The translations under genes and the position numbers were made by a program. Source: Straminergon stramineum (Eukaryota; Streptophyta; Bryopsida; Hypnales; Calliergonaceae). From it: a stretch of 64,000 bases of DNA. The stretch's first letter is position 1, and each line of letters begins with the position of its first letter. Where the stretch lies: NCBI GenBank assembly GCA_963920665.1, contig OY987267.1:992001-1056000 (forward strand), given 5' to 3'. Positions 52,011 to 64,000 of this stretch are shown here, one piece after another. A model generated the notes under the pieces. It searched no databases and was not told the DNA's origin. It was given only the letters and a program-made list of their open reading frames with translations.

Positions 52011-52487
52011 TAAAAACAAATCCAACCATTAGATAGGACAAACACTTGATAAAGTATCTCCAAAAATTAGGATGACTTTTATCCATGTAGTAATGAGAAG
52101 ATATGTCAGTTTCAATTTGTTCGTCTTCCACTTTTTGGACGTTGGAGTGCTCTAGGGTTAATACTCACAAATGAACAAAAGAGAGAATGGAACTCCAAGC
52201 AGGTAGATTATGAGCAGTGTACAATACATTAACCCCTAAATTTCCTAGGCATCATCTGGTATGCCAATCCCCCCATTTTCTCCTAAATACTTTTGTGTCA
52301 ACTAAACTTTGAAGTTATATAAAATCTTATCAAAGTACTCCATAATATTTTGGATAGTTTTGCTATAATATTTTCCATATTATATTTTGGACGCTTCTAC
52401 ATGGAGTTACTTGTTTTCAATGCACTTTTCAAGTAGAGATGAAACTTTTAGAAATTCAGAAAACTTATGAAAAGGTACATCCAAGTC
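51945..52487. repeat. Dispersed repeat R, copy 2, with a 187-bp insertion
   Basis: Collinear with 40111-40854 in the same orientation. It lacks the 397-bp MITE of that copy. It has about 187 extra bases (52109-52295) between ATATGTCA and TGTCAACTAAAC that the 40-kb copy does not have. The extra segment contains CTCTAGGGTTAA (ending 52161) and TTAACCCCTAAATTTCC (from 52229), terminus-like words of the TTAA transposons facing outward. Confidence 0.8.
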
Positions 52488-52769
52488 AGGGTTGTTCCAG
52501 CAGACAATTTGACAACATGACGAACACGACGTCCAATACGTCAAGTGGACCCTTTTGCCCGTCTAATAAAGTCAAATTTACCATTGACTTTTTCAAAATT
52601 ACCCCCCATTTACCTAAGCCTGCATACACGCCATGTGGCATCCGCGTGGCAAATTAGGAATGTGACGTGGATGCACGACTATGGATGTGGGCGATTGTAG
52701 GTAGGATGCGACCGCGGGTAAGGCAACTTCAGGTGTGGGTGATTGTAGGTGCATGGCGACCGTGGATAC

Positions 52770-53280
52770 AAGGCAACTTTAGGTCCCCAAGGGGCGACTA
52801 CAGGTCCCCAAGGGGCAAGTGCGGGTCCCCAAGGGCAACTTCGGGTCCTCAAGGGGCAAATGCAGGTCCCAAGGGGAAAGTGTGGGTCCCAAGGGGCGAG
52901 TGTGGGTCCCCAAGGGATAAGTGTAGGTTCGGGAGGGACGATTTGGAGGTCCCAAGGGGCAAGTGGAGGTCCCGAAGGGGCAATTGTGTGTCTTTAAAGC
53001 CAATTGTCTCTAAAGAGCAACTGTGGGTGTCAAAGGTGTGATTACATATCTCCTAGGGGCTACCTCGGGTGTAAAAAGATGATTGTATGTCTTCAAGAGG
53101 TGACCGCTAGTATCAAGGGATGATTGTAGGTCTTTAAGGAGTGATTCTTCTATATACTTCTAGGGTGTTAAGGGGATACCGCGGGTAGCCTAAGTGGCCA
53201 AAGTATGATTGGAGGTGGCCAAAGGTGGTTGCAGGTAGTCAAAGATGATTGCAAATTAGTAAAAAGCAACTACAAATTAG
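52770..53280. repeat. GC-rich minisatellite, period about 20-21 bp
   Basis: From about 52770 to 53000 the word GGTCCCCAAGGGGCAA and variants recur in tight tandem, then decay into weaker copies up to about 53280. It stands out sharply from the AT-rich surroundings. Because 21 is a multiple of three, all frames stay open and give heptad-like Gly-Pro-Gln or Pro-Leu-Gly strings on both strands. This is a property of the repeat, not evidence of a gene. Confidence 0.9.
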
Positions 53281-54450
53281 ACAATGGGAACATATAAGTA
53301 CTAAGTAAAAGGCAACAAAAATGGATTAAAGCAGACTTCATGATACAATTACAATATACACGTTGGAGAATTGGGATGTTGTGGAAACAAATTCCAAAGC
53401 ATGTCCATAAATTTAGCACTTAGTTTATTCTCTTCTTGTAGAAACTATAGTTGCGCTAAAAATTAGAGGTTTAAATCAAACCTCTAAGAATTTATTAAAT
53501 TCAATTTTGAATTCAAGATCACTTAGTTAATTTGTAGAGGATTCTAGTAACATATTATACTTTAAAAAAATAAAGAAAAATTATGGAAGATAGAGTATTA
53601 TAAAATTGGATAATCTGTGGCATTAGTTTTGGATAAAAAATACCAAAGTTCATCAAATTCAAGTAAAAATGAAACTTGAGATTTAGTGACATTTAGAATA
53701 CACTTTTAAAAGTATGAATGAATTTAGAATTCTAAGCTAAGAGAAAATGTTGGATGAAATTTTGAAGGATAAATTAGAAACAAACCTTCATCCATCTATA
53801 TTTTTTTGCTAAAAAAATTTCATGATAAATATCTTTACGATTTTAGAATAGGCTTGCAACGTTCTACAATTTAAACTAACAAATTTTTTAATTTCTCAAC
53901 TAAGATTTGGAAGTCTAGAGTTTTGACCTAAATTAGCCAAAACCATCTACAACCTCTAAATTTTATAGTTTCAGTGTGTTTTAGTTTAAATGTGAACCAC
54001 TTACAGTTTATCATTAAAAAAAAATTGTTCATTGCTTAGAATATCCATTGAACAATATTTAAATATCCAACTTAGGATTTGAAGCCCAACAACAAAAAAA
54101 TATAGTTGTGTTTGTTTTATTTCAAGAATATAGATAAAACTTTCACATATATCATGTATTGAAGTTTATCTCTTTTTAGAAAGATTCTCTGCAATGTCAT
54201 ATAAGTCGTATTTATAAAGGGTCTCTTTAGAGTTGTTTAGAAGTCAAAATTTTTTTTGCCATAACTATAGGTGCTTAAGGCCTTGTAACTTCCCTTTAAA
54301 CATTTTGTAGAATTGTATTGCAACATACATCCACTTTGTAGCAAATTTTGTTGTTAAAGTAGCTTAGTTGCTTAGTATAGTCCTATTTATTGACTTGCAT
54401 GACTACGTTAAGTTGCATGACTAGAGCAAGTCATGTACATAACTAGGATT
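53281..54450. other. AT-rich DNA, no gene seen
   Basis: Frequent stops in all frames and no family resemblance. It may be internal sequence of the CACTA-type transposon whose right end is at 56571, but this is not shown. Confidence 0.4.
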
Positions 54451-55230
54451 TTAAAACCCTAGCCGCCATTTTTTCTTCTTCTTTGTTTTATGTTACCTTT
54501 TATGTTTTGCTTCTTGTTGTTTTTTAACTCTTGGTTCTTCTTGCCTCCTAGTTTTTACTTTTTGTTGCCTCTAAGTTTTTAATCTTTGCTTCTAGTTTCT
54601 TCCTATTATCTCTTAATTCTTGCTTCCTAGTTCTTACTTTTTTTTCTTTCTTAGTTCTTGATTCTTGTTTGTAGTTTCTTCTTGCTTCCTAGTTCTTACT
54701 TTTTGTTCTTTCTTAGTTCTAGATTCTTGTTTGTAGTTTCTTTTTGTTACTTCTTAATTCATGCTTCTTAGTTCGTAGTTTTTTTGTTTCTTAGTTCTTG
54801 ATTCTTGCTTCTTGCTTCTTGCTTCTTGCTTCTTCTTGTTACATCATAATTCTTGTTTCCTAGTTTCTACTTTTTTTGCTTCCTAGTTCTTGATTCTAGT
54901 TTCTTCTTGTTACATCTTAATTTTTGCTTCCTAGTTCTTGTCTCTTGTTGTTTCCTAATTCTTACTTGTAATTTCTTCTTGATTCATTTTAACTTGTGTT
55001 TCTTGATTCTTTTAAATTCTTGCCTTTTTTTGTTATTTCTTGCATTGTATTGCAGCTGAAATTGTGTTTTTTGTTGCTTCTTGTTGTATCTTAGTTATTT
55101 CTTCTTCTTGTTATTTAATACATCTTAAATTATATTTTTGTTGCTTCTTGTTTCATCTTAATTCTTACTTTTTCTTGCTTCTTATTACCTTTTAATACTT
55201 TTCACCTTCTAATTCTTGTTCCTTTTAACA
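54451..55230. repeat. Pyrimidine-rich degenerate tandem repeat
   Basis: Words such as TTCTTGCTTCC, TAGTTCTTAC, TTTTGTTGC and CTTGCTTCTTGCTTCTTG recur with variable spacing of about 20-45 bp on the plus strand. The frame at 54853-55059 is a Phe/Leu/Cys-rich by-product of it. Confidence 0.8.
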
Positions 55231-55669
55231 CTATTGCAGTTCTTTCTTCTTATTTATTTGCAATATCTAGAGATATAGTGGTTATGAATTTTTCTTATTT
55301 TAAACTTGTGCTTCATATTTTTTGTTGCTTTAAATCTTTGAAGATTGAATTATATTGTTCATTCACTAAAAATTAATCTCCTTCATTGTATATGTAGGCA
55401 CTTAAAGCTAGAATGAAGTTATTGGAAGCTACTTACAACACTAGAGAGGCAATTTCTTCAAATTTCAGTAAGAAATATAGGTTCTAGAGCTTATAGAAAT
55501 ATACACTTACAAAGTGTCATTGTCATATGATTTGTGTTAGTGACTAATAAATGTCATTGAAAATAATCACATTTTTTATGGTATTTTCTCTCTTTAATAT
55601 GATTGTCTCTTATGCATCTCAAAAATCATATGTACTCAATTTTTATTGGATGAAGTCATTTATTCAACT

Positions 55670-56571
55670 GCTAAACCATGTTGATGCATGATTGCAACGC
55701 CTCAAGTCAATTTAGAATGTATGGAATGTGATTGTAGTTTATGACAAAAGCTACTATAAACCTCAAGTCACCCTAGTTACAAATATTACTTGCTTCAGTC
55801 ATATTTTATAATATATCTTATCCAAAATATGACTCGTTGTAGTTATATAATGCTTACAATCATGTCAATAATGTGACTCTATACTTTTAAAATTATAACT
55901 ATATTCAATCATAAAATTACAAGTAATATTCCATGTGAACTACTACATGAGCTAAAATATGACTTAAATCAATCATATTTCACATCAATAAAAAATATGA
56001 CTCATGAAGGTCATATTCCATATCAAGAAAAAATTTATGACTTTTTAGAGTCATTTTTATATCAACATGTAGAGCATATGACTCACGAGAGTCATTTTTC
56101 ACATCAACCAAAAATATGACTCATGAAGGTCATATTCTACATCAACAAAAAAATATAACCCACTAGAATCATTTTTACATCAACATGTAGAGAATATGAC
56201 TCACGAGAGTCATTTTTCACATCAACCAAAAATATGACTCATAGAAGTCATATTCCACATCAGCCAAAAATATGACTACATAGAGTCATATGCCATGTAG
56301 ATTTTTTTTTCTTTTGCCCAGGCAGTTGAAGGAATAGTCAAGACTCCAAGGCTAGTCAACATATACGCCATATAGGCAATATACGGCTAAGTATACCCCC
56401 AATACAAATGATTGCAAATATGACTCATGAAAAATTTGACTAGTCGGTAATGACTAGATCCAATCATATCGCGCGTCATCTACAGTGTTTTCTACCTAAG
56501 TCATATTTTGAGATTTTACGACTCATTCTAGTCATTTTTTGGAGTCATAAAACACCCATTTTGTTGTAGTG
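55670..56571. mobile_element. Right end of a CACTA-type transposon with subterminal repeats
   Basis: The sequence CACCCATTTTGTTGTAGTG (56553-56571) is the inverted complement of the CACTACAACAAAA terminus typical of plant CACTA (En/Spm) elements. Inward of it, from about 55.7 kb, a 36-40-bp unit is repeated in both orientations with ATGACTC / GAGTCAT cores and CACATCAACCAAAAATATGA, the kind of subterminal array in which CACTA transposases bind. A matching left CACTACAACAAAA end was not found in the window. A short open stretch near 55400-55480 could be part of an internal exon, but no transposase can be assigned. Confidence 0.72.
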
Positions 56572-58780
56572 TGTGTAGTATTATAGGCTCATGGGCTCAC
56601 ACTCCTATGCTCACATATTAGCAACCCTCCTATCTAGTCTATACATTAAATTTGGTGTTTGTTTGTTTGTCATGCCCTTGAGATCTCTAAGAAAAAAAGG
56701 ACAATGTGGTGAGTTTTTTTTTGGGGGGGGAGCCCTTGACAAAGGAGTAAAGAGGGAAAAATTACAGCATGTCCAATCTTGAGGGTAGAAGATATGAAAT
56801 TTCAAAGTACATGCTTCAAAGATTGAATTTTGGAACGCAAAACGGATATAACCAAGACTTGATTGACACTTGACTAGGTGTTTCAACACTACAGGCATAC
56901 TCATAGCTACATAGCAACCTCATTGATTAGGATGGAATCCAAAGTAAAAATTGATGGACTAAAGTGAGTATTGATAACTTAGTGATTCAAGTAGAAATGG
57001 AAGGAGTAAAAATAGGGCATTGGCAAGAAGTCGTCCCCGTAACTCCTGCAAAAGATCCCCATGCTACGGCCTCTTTTAGAATAAAGCTTGGTTATTTTGT
57101 GAATTTCATAAAGAATTCCTTGCAAGATGGCTCTTAAGAGAATTTCTGAATTAGTTACATCAACAACAAATTTTCTGTCTACCAAAATATTATGCAATGC
57201 ATGTAGTCTTGCAAAGGTGTGTTTCCATGGTGAAGTGCAGTTGAAAGAGATTCAGGAATATTGAGGGCTTGAGCAAAAATGTTGAGGATCCATGATTGTC
57301 TTTACATTTGATTGGTTGAGTGAGAAGATTCCTCTAACTCCACCTCTAGATGCTCCAGTTGGTGTAGAGATAAAATGCAAGGACATAGGCTGCAATCCAA
57401 AGACTTTGTGCCCTTCGAACTCGCCATGAATAACTTACCCTAAGAGCACTACTTAGAAGCATGGGCCTTATGCATTTGTTCCATTTGACCATTGAGGAAG
57501 ACAAGAGCTATCAAGAAACTAATAACATGATGGACAATGTGGAAGTATGTAGCCCACCTTCGAGAGGAGGCATATAATTCTTAAAGCCTCTCCTACTGAC
57601 CAATGGTTAGGTTGAGTTCATACTCCGGACAAGTGTATATTGGGCAAAATATTTTGCTTTTGATTGGTTGAAAAATGTATTTCATACTCTACTTGATTAA
57701 GATGCTTTATTTGTTTAGTTCAACATCAGAACTTCGTTCTACTAAATCATCAGACAAAGAAAACAAAATTTAGTACCACATGAAGAAGTGGTTTCAATTT
57801 TGTCCACTAGACGATCCTTCTTTCCCCTTATACAATGCATAATTCATCTTCAACCTTCGACAAATGCAACAATCAGCTTACAAACGTTTTCAATTCATCA
57901 TCTTTGATGTCATGGCATTAGATATAGTGGACAATGCACTAGACATTCAATATTTCCTTGGATTTTATCTATTCCATGGTATGAACTAGGCCTTAGTGGT
58001 GTAGGGGCCTAGGATGAAAGGGCTCTTCATTCTTGCTGATTGGGAGAGTGCATGGTTGTAGATGTGCACCCACCATTGAAGGAGACAGGACCTTACCTTG
58101 TCATGCAGAAAAAGAGTGACCATGAGCAAGAACAACAGGGGAGCAGAAGAGAGGGGAGGCAAGCCTTTTCACCAACTCCCATTATAGTGGAAGGAAATGC
58201 CTCCCTATGAGTATGGAGCCTAGGTCACCAAGGCACTGCCCCTGAGAATCCATGCTTGAAGTAGACTCAATTTTTCTTCATCAAAACCTTCTAGCCTCTG
58301 TGGCAAGTACTTTGTCCATCCATCTAGAGGCATGAGCGTGCCTTGGCATCATCTCATGCTATCGCCACTCATGCTTCCGTCCCCACTCTTTTATGAGGAA
58401 TCTTATTTGTCTTGATTCTGTGGTGTTCTTTAATTTCATTCTAAACAAAAAAATAAAACAAAAGAATCTTTGCTCATGTGCTACGATCATGATACAAACC
58501 CTTATTTGACTTTGTTTCATTTAGAGCCTTGAACACCCAAATGACGATGAAGAAGTATCACTCTTCTTTAAAGATTTTATAAGCGAGCCTTTGAAATTCT
58601 TGAGCAAAGCGTCAATGTGTTGAAGAAATTTGCTAAAGATAGTATTCAACCAACAAAATAACTTCATTCCCCTTTGCAAGAAACATTCACATGTAGTCGT
58701 GATTTAATCATTGTAGTGATGTTGTGGTCCACCACCTTAGGGCAGAAATTTGGGCAGAAATGGAAAATTGTGAGTCTAGG
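56572..58780. other. Gene-free DNA
   Basis: I see short frames only and no family resemblance. The sequence is less AT-rich from 57.2 to 58.4 kb and may be an old transposon interior, but no domain can be named. Confidence 0.4.
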
Positions 58781-60625
58781 TCAAATTTTGAGGATGCCAA
58801 TCCAAAAAAGTCTAATTTAGAGAGTATTCAATTTGGGTTTACATCTGTGTTCCCGAAAAAATGGCATACTTTTTTAAAGGTTTTGAGTTGACCTACCTCC
58901 CCATTTTCGACCCTTGTGGTTCCAAATATGTAAAAATCTCACTCTAATGTATCACCATTTGTGAGATATAGCAACTTTAACTTTAGACTGGAGCTTTGAC
59001 TTTGGTGATTTTTAAGGATTTTGAAACTTTTGATTTATCCTAACCCCCCTATTTTCGGCCATTGTGAATCAAATGGTGGGTTTAGATTTGCCTAAAAATT
59101 TAGGATTTGGAAGTTATAGCCGTTTCAAAATTGGCCTTTAGGGTTGGTAGATCCTTCACTTTTCGGAATTTAGAGGTTTTTAAATAACCTAACCCCACCC
59201 CACCCCCACCCCATTTTCGACCCTTGTGAATCTGAATTCGTAAAAATCTCACTCTAATGTATCACCATTTGTGAGATATGGAGGTGTTGACTTTGGATTG
59301 ACTTTTGCAAATTTTGGTTACAAGGGTGTCCCCTTAAACATGAATCTAGAAAGTTGGAGATTTTATTTGACCTACCCCTCCATTATCAGACCTTGTGAAT
59401 CCAATGGAGCAAAGTTTTACTTTACAAGTATCATCGTTTGTGAGATATAGCAACTTTGACTTTAGGATCTTTTAGTTTGACTTGCCTATTGTAGATTTGA
59501 TATAAGGAATTTGAAAACGAGAGTGAACATTTTGGGAGGGGCTGTTGGAGAGCTTTTTGTCAATGTCTTGTTTGTCTAAAAATAGTAAATTTAATTTTGG
59601 ACCTAAAGTTGGACTTTGATGGAATTTGACTTTTTTTTATAGGCTTTATTATTATACTTTCAAGAACATAAGGTTTTACATCTTGTTTGTGGGAGTCCAT
59701 GATGATGTGGCGCTCTAGGATTGGACTTTCTATGCATGAGATATGAGTGGATGAAGTTTTGATTTCCAAACTTCATCCATCAATTGCCGCTACGATATGC
59801 ATCGGATGATAAAGTGCAAGGCACTTTTGGAAAGTGGGTAAAGTCATCTACAAGTTGGTGGGTTCAAATTTGGCTAAAAATAGATATTGAGAAGTGTCAA
59901 AATCCATGATGCTCCATATTAGGTTTTGCATAGAGAAGGGCAACTAAATTTGGAGTGCATGGCATTATAGGGTTTAGGGTTTAGGCAGTTTACATGTGTG
60001 TTCCCGAAAAATTGGCATACTTTTTAAGGGTTTTTGATGTGACCTACCCTCCATTTTCGACCCTTGTGAATCCGAATATGTAATCATAATTCCCTAATGT
60101 CTCACCATTTGTGAGATATAACAACTTTGACTTTAGGGTGGAGGGTTGACTTTGTTGATTCTTAAGGGTTTAGAACTTTCTGATTTACCCTACCCCCCTA
60201 TTTTTGACCATTGTGAATCTAGTGGTGTAGTTAGTTTTTCCTAAAAGTTTAGGGTTTGGAAGTTATTGCCATTTTAAAATCGGCCTTTAGGGTTGGTAGA
60301 TTATGCACTTTTTGGAATTCAGAAGTTTTTTTTTAAACCTAACCCACCCACCCCATTTTCGACCCTTGTGAATCCGAATATGTAAAAATATTTCCCTAAT
60401 GTATCGCCATTTGGGAGATATGAAGGTGTTGACTTAGAGTTGACTTTAACCAGTCTAAATTAGACTATTTCGGGTGTGTAACTTCATGGTCCCATAAGGG
60501 TTTTAAGGTTAAGGGTTACATAGGTGTCCCTGAAAAAATGGCATACTTTTTTAAAGGTTTTGAATGGACCTATCCCCCCATTTTCGACCCTTGTGAATCC
60601 GAATATGTAAAAATCATAGGATCTT
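58781..60625. repeat. Higher-order tandem array, subunit about 150-170 bp within a 1.14-kb unit
   Basis: The words CCCATTTTCGACCCTTGTGA, ATGTATCACCATTTGTGAGA and CAACTTTGACTTTAG recur at about 58902, 59047, 59211, 59381, 60051, 60197, 60348 and 60581. Neighbouring subunits are similar; subunits about 1.14 kb apart (58902 and 60051, 59211 and 60348) are more alike and share variants such as the GGCC(A/T)TTGTGAATC form and the C-run before the core. Between 59.5 and 60.0 kb a non-repeat spacer is included. Confidence 0.8.
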
Positions 60626-62586
60626 AGGGTTTAGCATTGATAGATGAAATAATTTTTAATGATTGTGCCATGACCTCCATTTCATGGCCTTTGATGGATA
60701 AATGCATTGATAGATAAACAAATCCATGATGAAATTTGCACTAGTGGACAAGCATAGATTGCCTAGAGATAGATATCTCCAAATGGTGGATTTGTGCATT
60801 GGAGTTAGACAACTCTAGTTCGAAGACAACGGCATTGGACTGCTTGGAGATAGATATCTCCAAATGATGGGTTTATGTAGTGGAGTTAGACAACTCCACT
60901 TGGATGACTAGTGCAATGGAATTAGACAATTTCCAGAGGAAGACAAGTGTATTGAAACTTGGAGTTAGACAACTTCAAGTAGAAGATCAAGATTTGGATA
61001 AGATATGATTTAGAGAAGTACAACTAAGACTTTTACTTTAGTGGATGGTTCTAGATAGAACCAAAGATAGAAAGCTAAAGGTAGAAAAGAAGTCTTAGTC
61101 TATCTTAAAGACTAATAGTCTTTCTTAATAGTCTCTATTATTTAAGATGGATCTCAAGGGTGAGGAGGACGCTCTTTGGAGATGGATCTCTCTCTATGGT
61201 CAGGTGGTTTGAGCTCTTTGTAAAAGCATTTTGTTAATGAGTATGTTTTGTGTTTTTAATTGGAGTCCATTGTGGGAGGTCTATAACACCTAGAAAAATC
61301 AACAATCAATTAATAATTGTAGTTAAATATGGGGACAATTTACTCACACTTTTCAGGAACATTTTAATGAAAGCTTAGGGACAGTTTCTTGAAAGTCTTG
61401 TGTACATGAATGGATATAGGGATTGCTTGGGATGTTTCTACCATACCTCCAACTAAGTATGTTGAATTGCTTATTTTGATGGTTTTCAATATTTCACCTT
61501 TTAATTTACTATTTGACAATGAAATCAAGCTACTAAGCACCCAATAAAGTAAGTCACTACAATTCAATGGATATAAGAGGTGGCAATTATAACAATATTA
61601 GTATATTTAGAATTCAAATCATTCAAAATGAAAAGAAGAGTATTATTGAATTGACACACATTCTTTTTCATCAAATTGGCACATAGTGTAGTAAGTAATA
61701 GCATAATTAAAGTGTCATTTTTTTATTTATAAAATGTTTGCAACATAAGTTTTTGAGAGTAGAACATTCTTAAGGGTAGATTAACCTATCAATGTAGGGT
61801 CCCTTTTTCCTGGAAACTTGGGGGGGACTCTAGTGAAGGATACATATGGCAAGGCTTCAAAGGCTTCCAATTAACATTAAGATCATCCTCAAAGCATTCC
61901 GGAATTTGTCCCTCTAAATAAACTTCTAACTTTTCATTGATTTATAATTAGAACTTTAAAATTCTATCATTAAAAGCGCATTCCAAAGTACTTTGAATAT
62001 GTACAAGGTAACTCAAATTCAAACATTGGACAATGTAAAGAAATTGCTTCAAAAGGTAAATAAAAGACAAAAAAATATAGAGTTCTAGACAAATCATAGT
62101 CACCAATGCACTTTGTACTTTCAAGTTTATTTGGAGGGGAAAATTTTGGATTGTATTGAAGATGACAAAAAAATCCTCCCCAAGTATCTAGAGGGATATT
62201 CTTCTTCTTCAAGCATCTAAAGAAGGTTGAACTTTGCATAGTTGGGAATGTTATGGAGGATGCATGAGCTAGGTAATATTTGTTATTTAGGATCAACTAG
62301 CCAAGTTATTAAAATTTCTCACATAATCTTTATTTATGTTGGCAAAAGTTTGAGATTATGAATCTCATTTTTTTCCTTCCTCCTAATTTCTTCTTATCCA
62401 AACTTTAATTCCTATGACAAGATAGTCAGAACACTTATAATCTAGGCAATATGTCCCTCTTTAATAGTAACTTTATGTCTAGGCTTGGTCAAACATCATA
62501 ATTAGATTTCTACATTAAAAAGCACATTTCAAAATTTTGATACTTTTTACATGTCATAATATTTATCTAAAATTTAATCTCATTTT
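60626..62586. repeat. Second copy of the 18-20 kb dispersed repeat (empty-site copy), then AT-rich DNA
   Basis: From about 60.7 to 61.3 kb the sequence follows 18.2-19.16 kb and 20.1-20.3 kb without the transposon in between. At 61093-61120 it reads TCTTAGTCTATC, one TTAA (61105-61108), then AGACTAATAGTC. From 61.3 to 62.6 kb no gene is seen; a minus-strand frame at 61970-62296 has no family resemblance. Confidence 0.7.
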
Positions 62587-63823
62587 TTAACTCCTAAAGG
62601 ACCATTGTCCCTTCGGGAGACAAATGAGATTTTGGGTAGGTACCTACAATCTCAATTGATTTTTGTCCTGATTTTTATCCTGATTTTTGTAAACTTTTTA
62701 TGAAGACAGAAAAATTTATTAGCTTTGTGGGAATATAATTTTTTTTCATTTCGTGCTCAAGAACAAAAGTTATGCCCAAATAAACTCAAAACAAGGGAGA
62801 GGGGGTAGCAAAAACAAGTTTCAAAAATTTGAATTTATTTATTTTTTATTTATTTTTCCTTGTGTATTGTATTTTTGTCTCCATGGACAGCTTTGATTCA
62901 TTCCATTTCGATTTGCTATGAGAAAGTTATAGACAATCTTGTTTTTCGGGCACTTAGAGCATCTTCCTGAAAAAATAACTTATAGGATTCATTTCTGAAT
63001 GCAATTTTTACAATTTAAAAAAAAAAGGTCCGTATTGTTTCATTTGCCTTCTACAACAATCTCCTCATTGGGATTAGTGCATTTTAATTCTATCTTAGAG
63101 ATATTAATAATTTAGATTTTCCTTCTAACTTGTACCAGTCTTTTTTTTTGGCACCATGGGGCCAAATTGCACCATTTCCAAAAAAATGTCTCAATTTCAC
63201 CAAACAAAAGCAATCTTTTTTTGCCAAAAAAATTCCAATCCTATTAAAAATGTGTATGAGATCGTCAAATTTGGGTGAAAAAGTGTATGAATATGATTGA
63301 AAAGTGTTTTTTGGTCCCAAAGATGGATGAATATAGAAATACGATGATTCACTAAATTTTAAGTGATTGCCATCTTGGCACTTTCTCAAAAAGAAAAAAA
63401 AAAAAAAAGGGTTGTCTTGTACCTACTTCTACTTAACAATTTTTGAAAGAATCAAAATTAATTTTTTTTGGCATTTTCTTTTTTTTCCTAGACTCTCAAC
63501 TCAATTCTCCACCATAAAGATTTAAAGCTCAAAGCTCTATAGTGCAAAAGAATTAAAGTTAAGAAGGTTCAAAGTCAAATAACCTAATCTAGCAATGTGT
63601 GGAAAAACTTGTTTTCTTCACTTTAAACGCAAATATCTTGCAATCTATGCAGTCAAAATTTCTGAAATTTTTTCCATACATTTTCATACTAGTTAGGCGT
63701 AAGATTCTATGGTTAGATGTGCAAAAAAAATATACAATTTTCAATTTTTTTTACTCTTTGCTCTAAAAATGGTAGTTTTGAGTATTTTTCTTCAAAAAAA
63801 GGCCTTGGTCCTTTAGGGGTTAA
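62587..63823. mobile_element. TTAA-flanked non-autonomous DNA transposon, copy 3 (piggyBac-like)
   Basis: The 1237-bp element starts TTAACTCCTAAAGGACCA (62587) and ends with the inverse TGGTCCTTTAGGGGTTAA (63806-63823), an inverted end of 17 of 18 matching bases. Its right-hand 250 bases match the right part of copies 1 and 2 (AATATCTTGCAATCTA, TTTCTGAAATTTTTTCCA, then a run ending in GGGGTTAA). The left half differs in length. No transposase frame is present. Confidence 0.82.
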
Positions 63824-64000
63824 TAATTGAATTGAAAACATTAAATTGAAATTTATATGATTTTTTAATAAATTTTCTTTGCAAAAATCATTTTAATTAC
63901 AAAAATGATTAAAATGGTAGGAGATTTTTACAGAAAAATGGGAATAATAGTGACAATCATTGTGGTGTAATTGGTGTATTCTTGGAGCTCACACCAAGAG
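63824..64000. other. AT-rich DNA to the window end
   Basis: Too short and AT-rich to assign. Nothing recognisable is seen. Confidence 0.4.

Noticed and set aside
52667..53041. 124-codon open frame rich in Gly, Pro, Arg and its opposite-strand partner rich in Pro-Leu-Gly
   Set aside because: Both are created by a minisatellite of about 21 bp, which keeps all frames open. There is no start context, splice signal or non-repetitive domain.
54853..55059. Phe/Leu/Cys-rich 68-codon frame resembling a membrane protein
   Set aside because: It is produced by the pyrimidine-rich degenerate tandem repeat; neighbouring repeat units give the same strings in other frames.

Overview
This is a stretch of plant nuclear genome. 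The genes are split by many short GT-AG introns, several encode organelle-targeted or plant-specific proteins (biotin BIO3-BIO1 fusion, glutathione synthetase, plant-type alanine aminotransferase, LRR/ARM-type phospholipase A-I relative), and the gene-free parts are very AT-rich and packed with degenerate DNA-transposon sequence. The residue-level gene set fits a land plant. The Deltex-type E3 ligase with a C-terminal DTC domain and an intronless glutathione synthetase make a seed-free plant (bryophyte, lycophyte or fern) more likely than a flowering plant, but that is inference. No rRNA, tRNA or CRISPR is seen.

Layout. 0.46-3.4 kb (-): secreted protein with three saposin-B domains. 5.4-12.2 kb (-): complete 16-exon BIO3-BIO1 gene for two consecutive steps of biotin synthesis. 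12.3-20.4 kb: gene-free AT-rich DNA with two roughly 930-bp transposons bounded by TTAA. 20.9-21.5 kb (+): intronless PLAC8-family membrane protein, followed by a long region with no recognised gene except one 226-codon ORF at 24.3-25.0 kb. 26.2-31.3 kb (-): alanine aminotransferase, 14 exons resolved, 5' exon(s) not found. 35.4-37.2 kb (-): intronless glutathione synthetase. 38.2-38.9 kb (-): putative two-exon 104-residue membrane protein. 41.3-43.7 kb (-): WWE-RING-DTC (Deltex) ubiquitin ligase. 44.8-50.9 kb (+): phospholipase A-I-like gene that lacks its N-terminal half and carries one frameshift and one nonsense codon, so it is called a pseudogene. 51-64 kb: repeats only (fold-back element, GC-rich minisatellite, pyrimidine-rich tract, a CACTA transposon end, a higher-order tandem array, and a third TTAA element).

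The genes do not form an operon-like unit. Metabolically, several meet in amino-acid and cofactor chemistry: alanine aminotransferase, biotin synthesis and glutathione synthesis. The most informative non-genic result is the TTAA transposon family: the copy at 19.2-20.1 kb sits inside a dispersed repeat whose other copy at 61.1 kb retains a single uninterrupted TTAA at the matching point, an internal empty site showing target duplication of TTAA as in the piggyBac superfamily. Exon boundaries were worked out by hand from reading frame, splice signals and family similarity, with intron phases checked arithmetically for each multi-exon gene.
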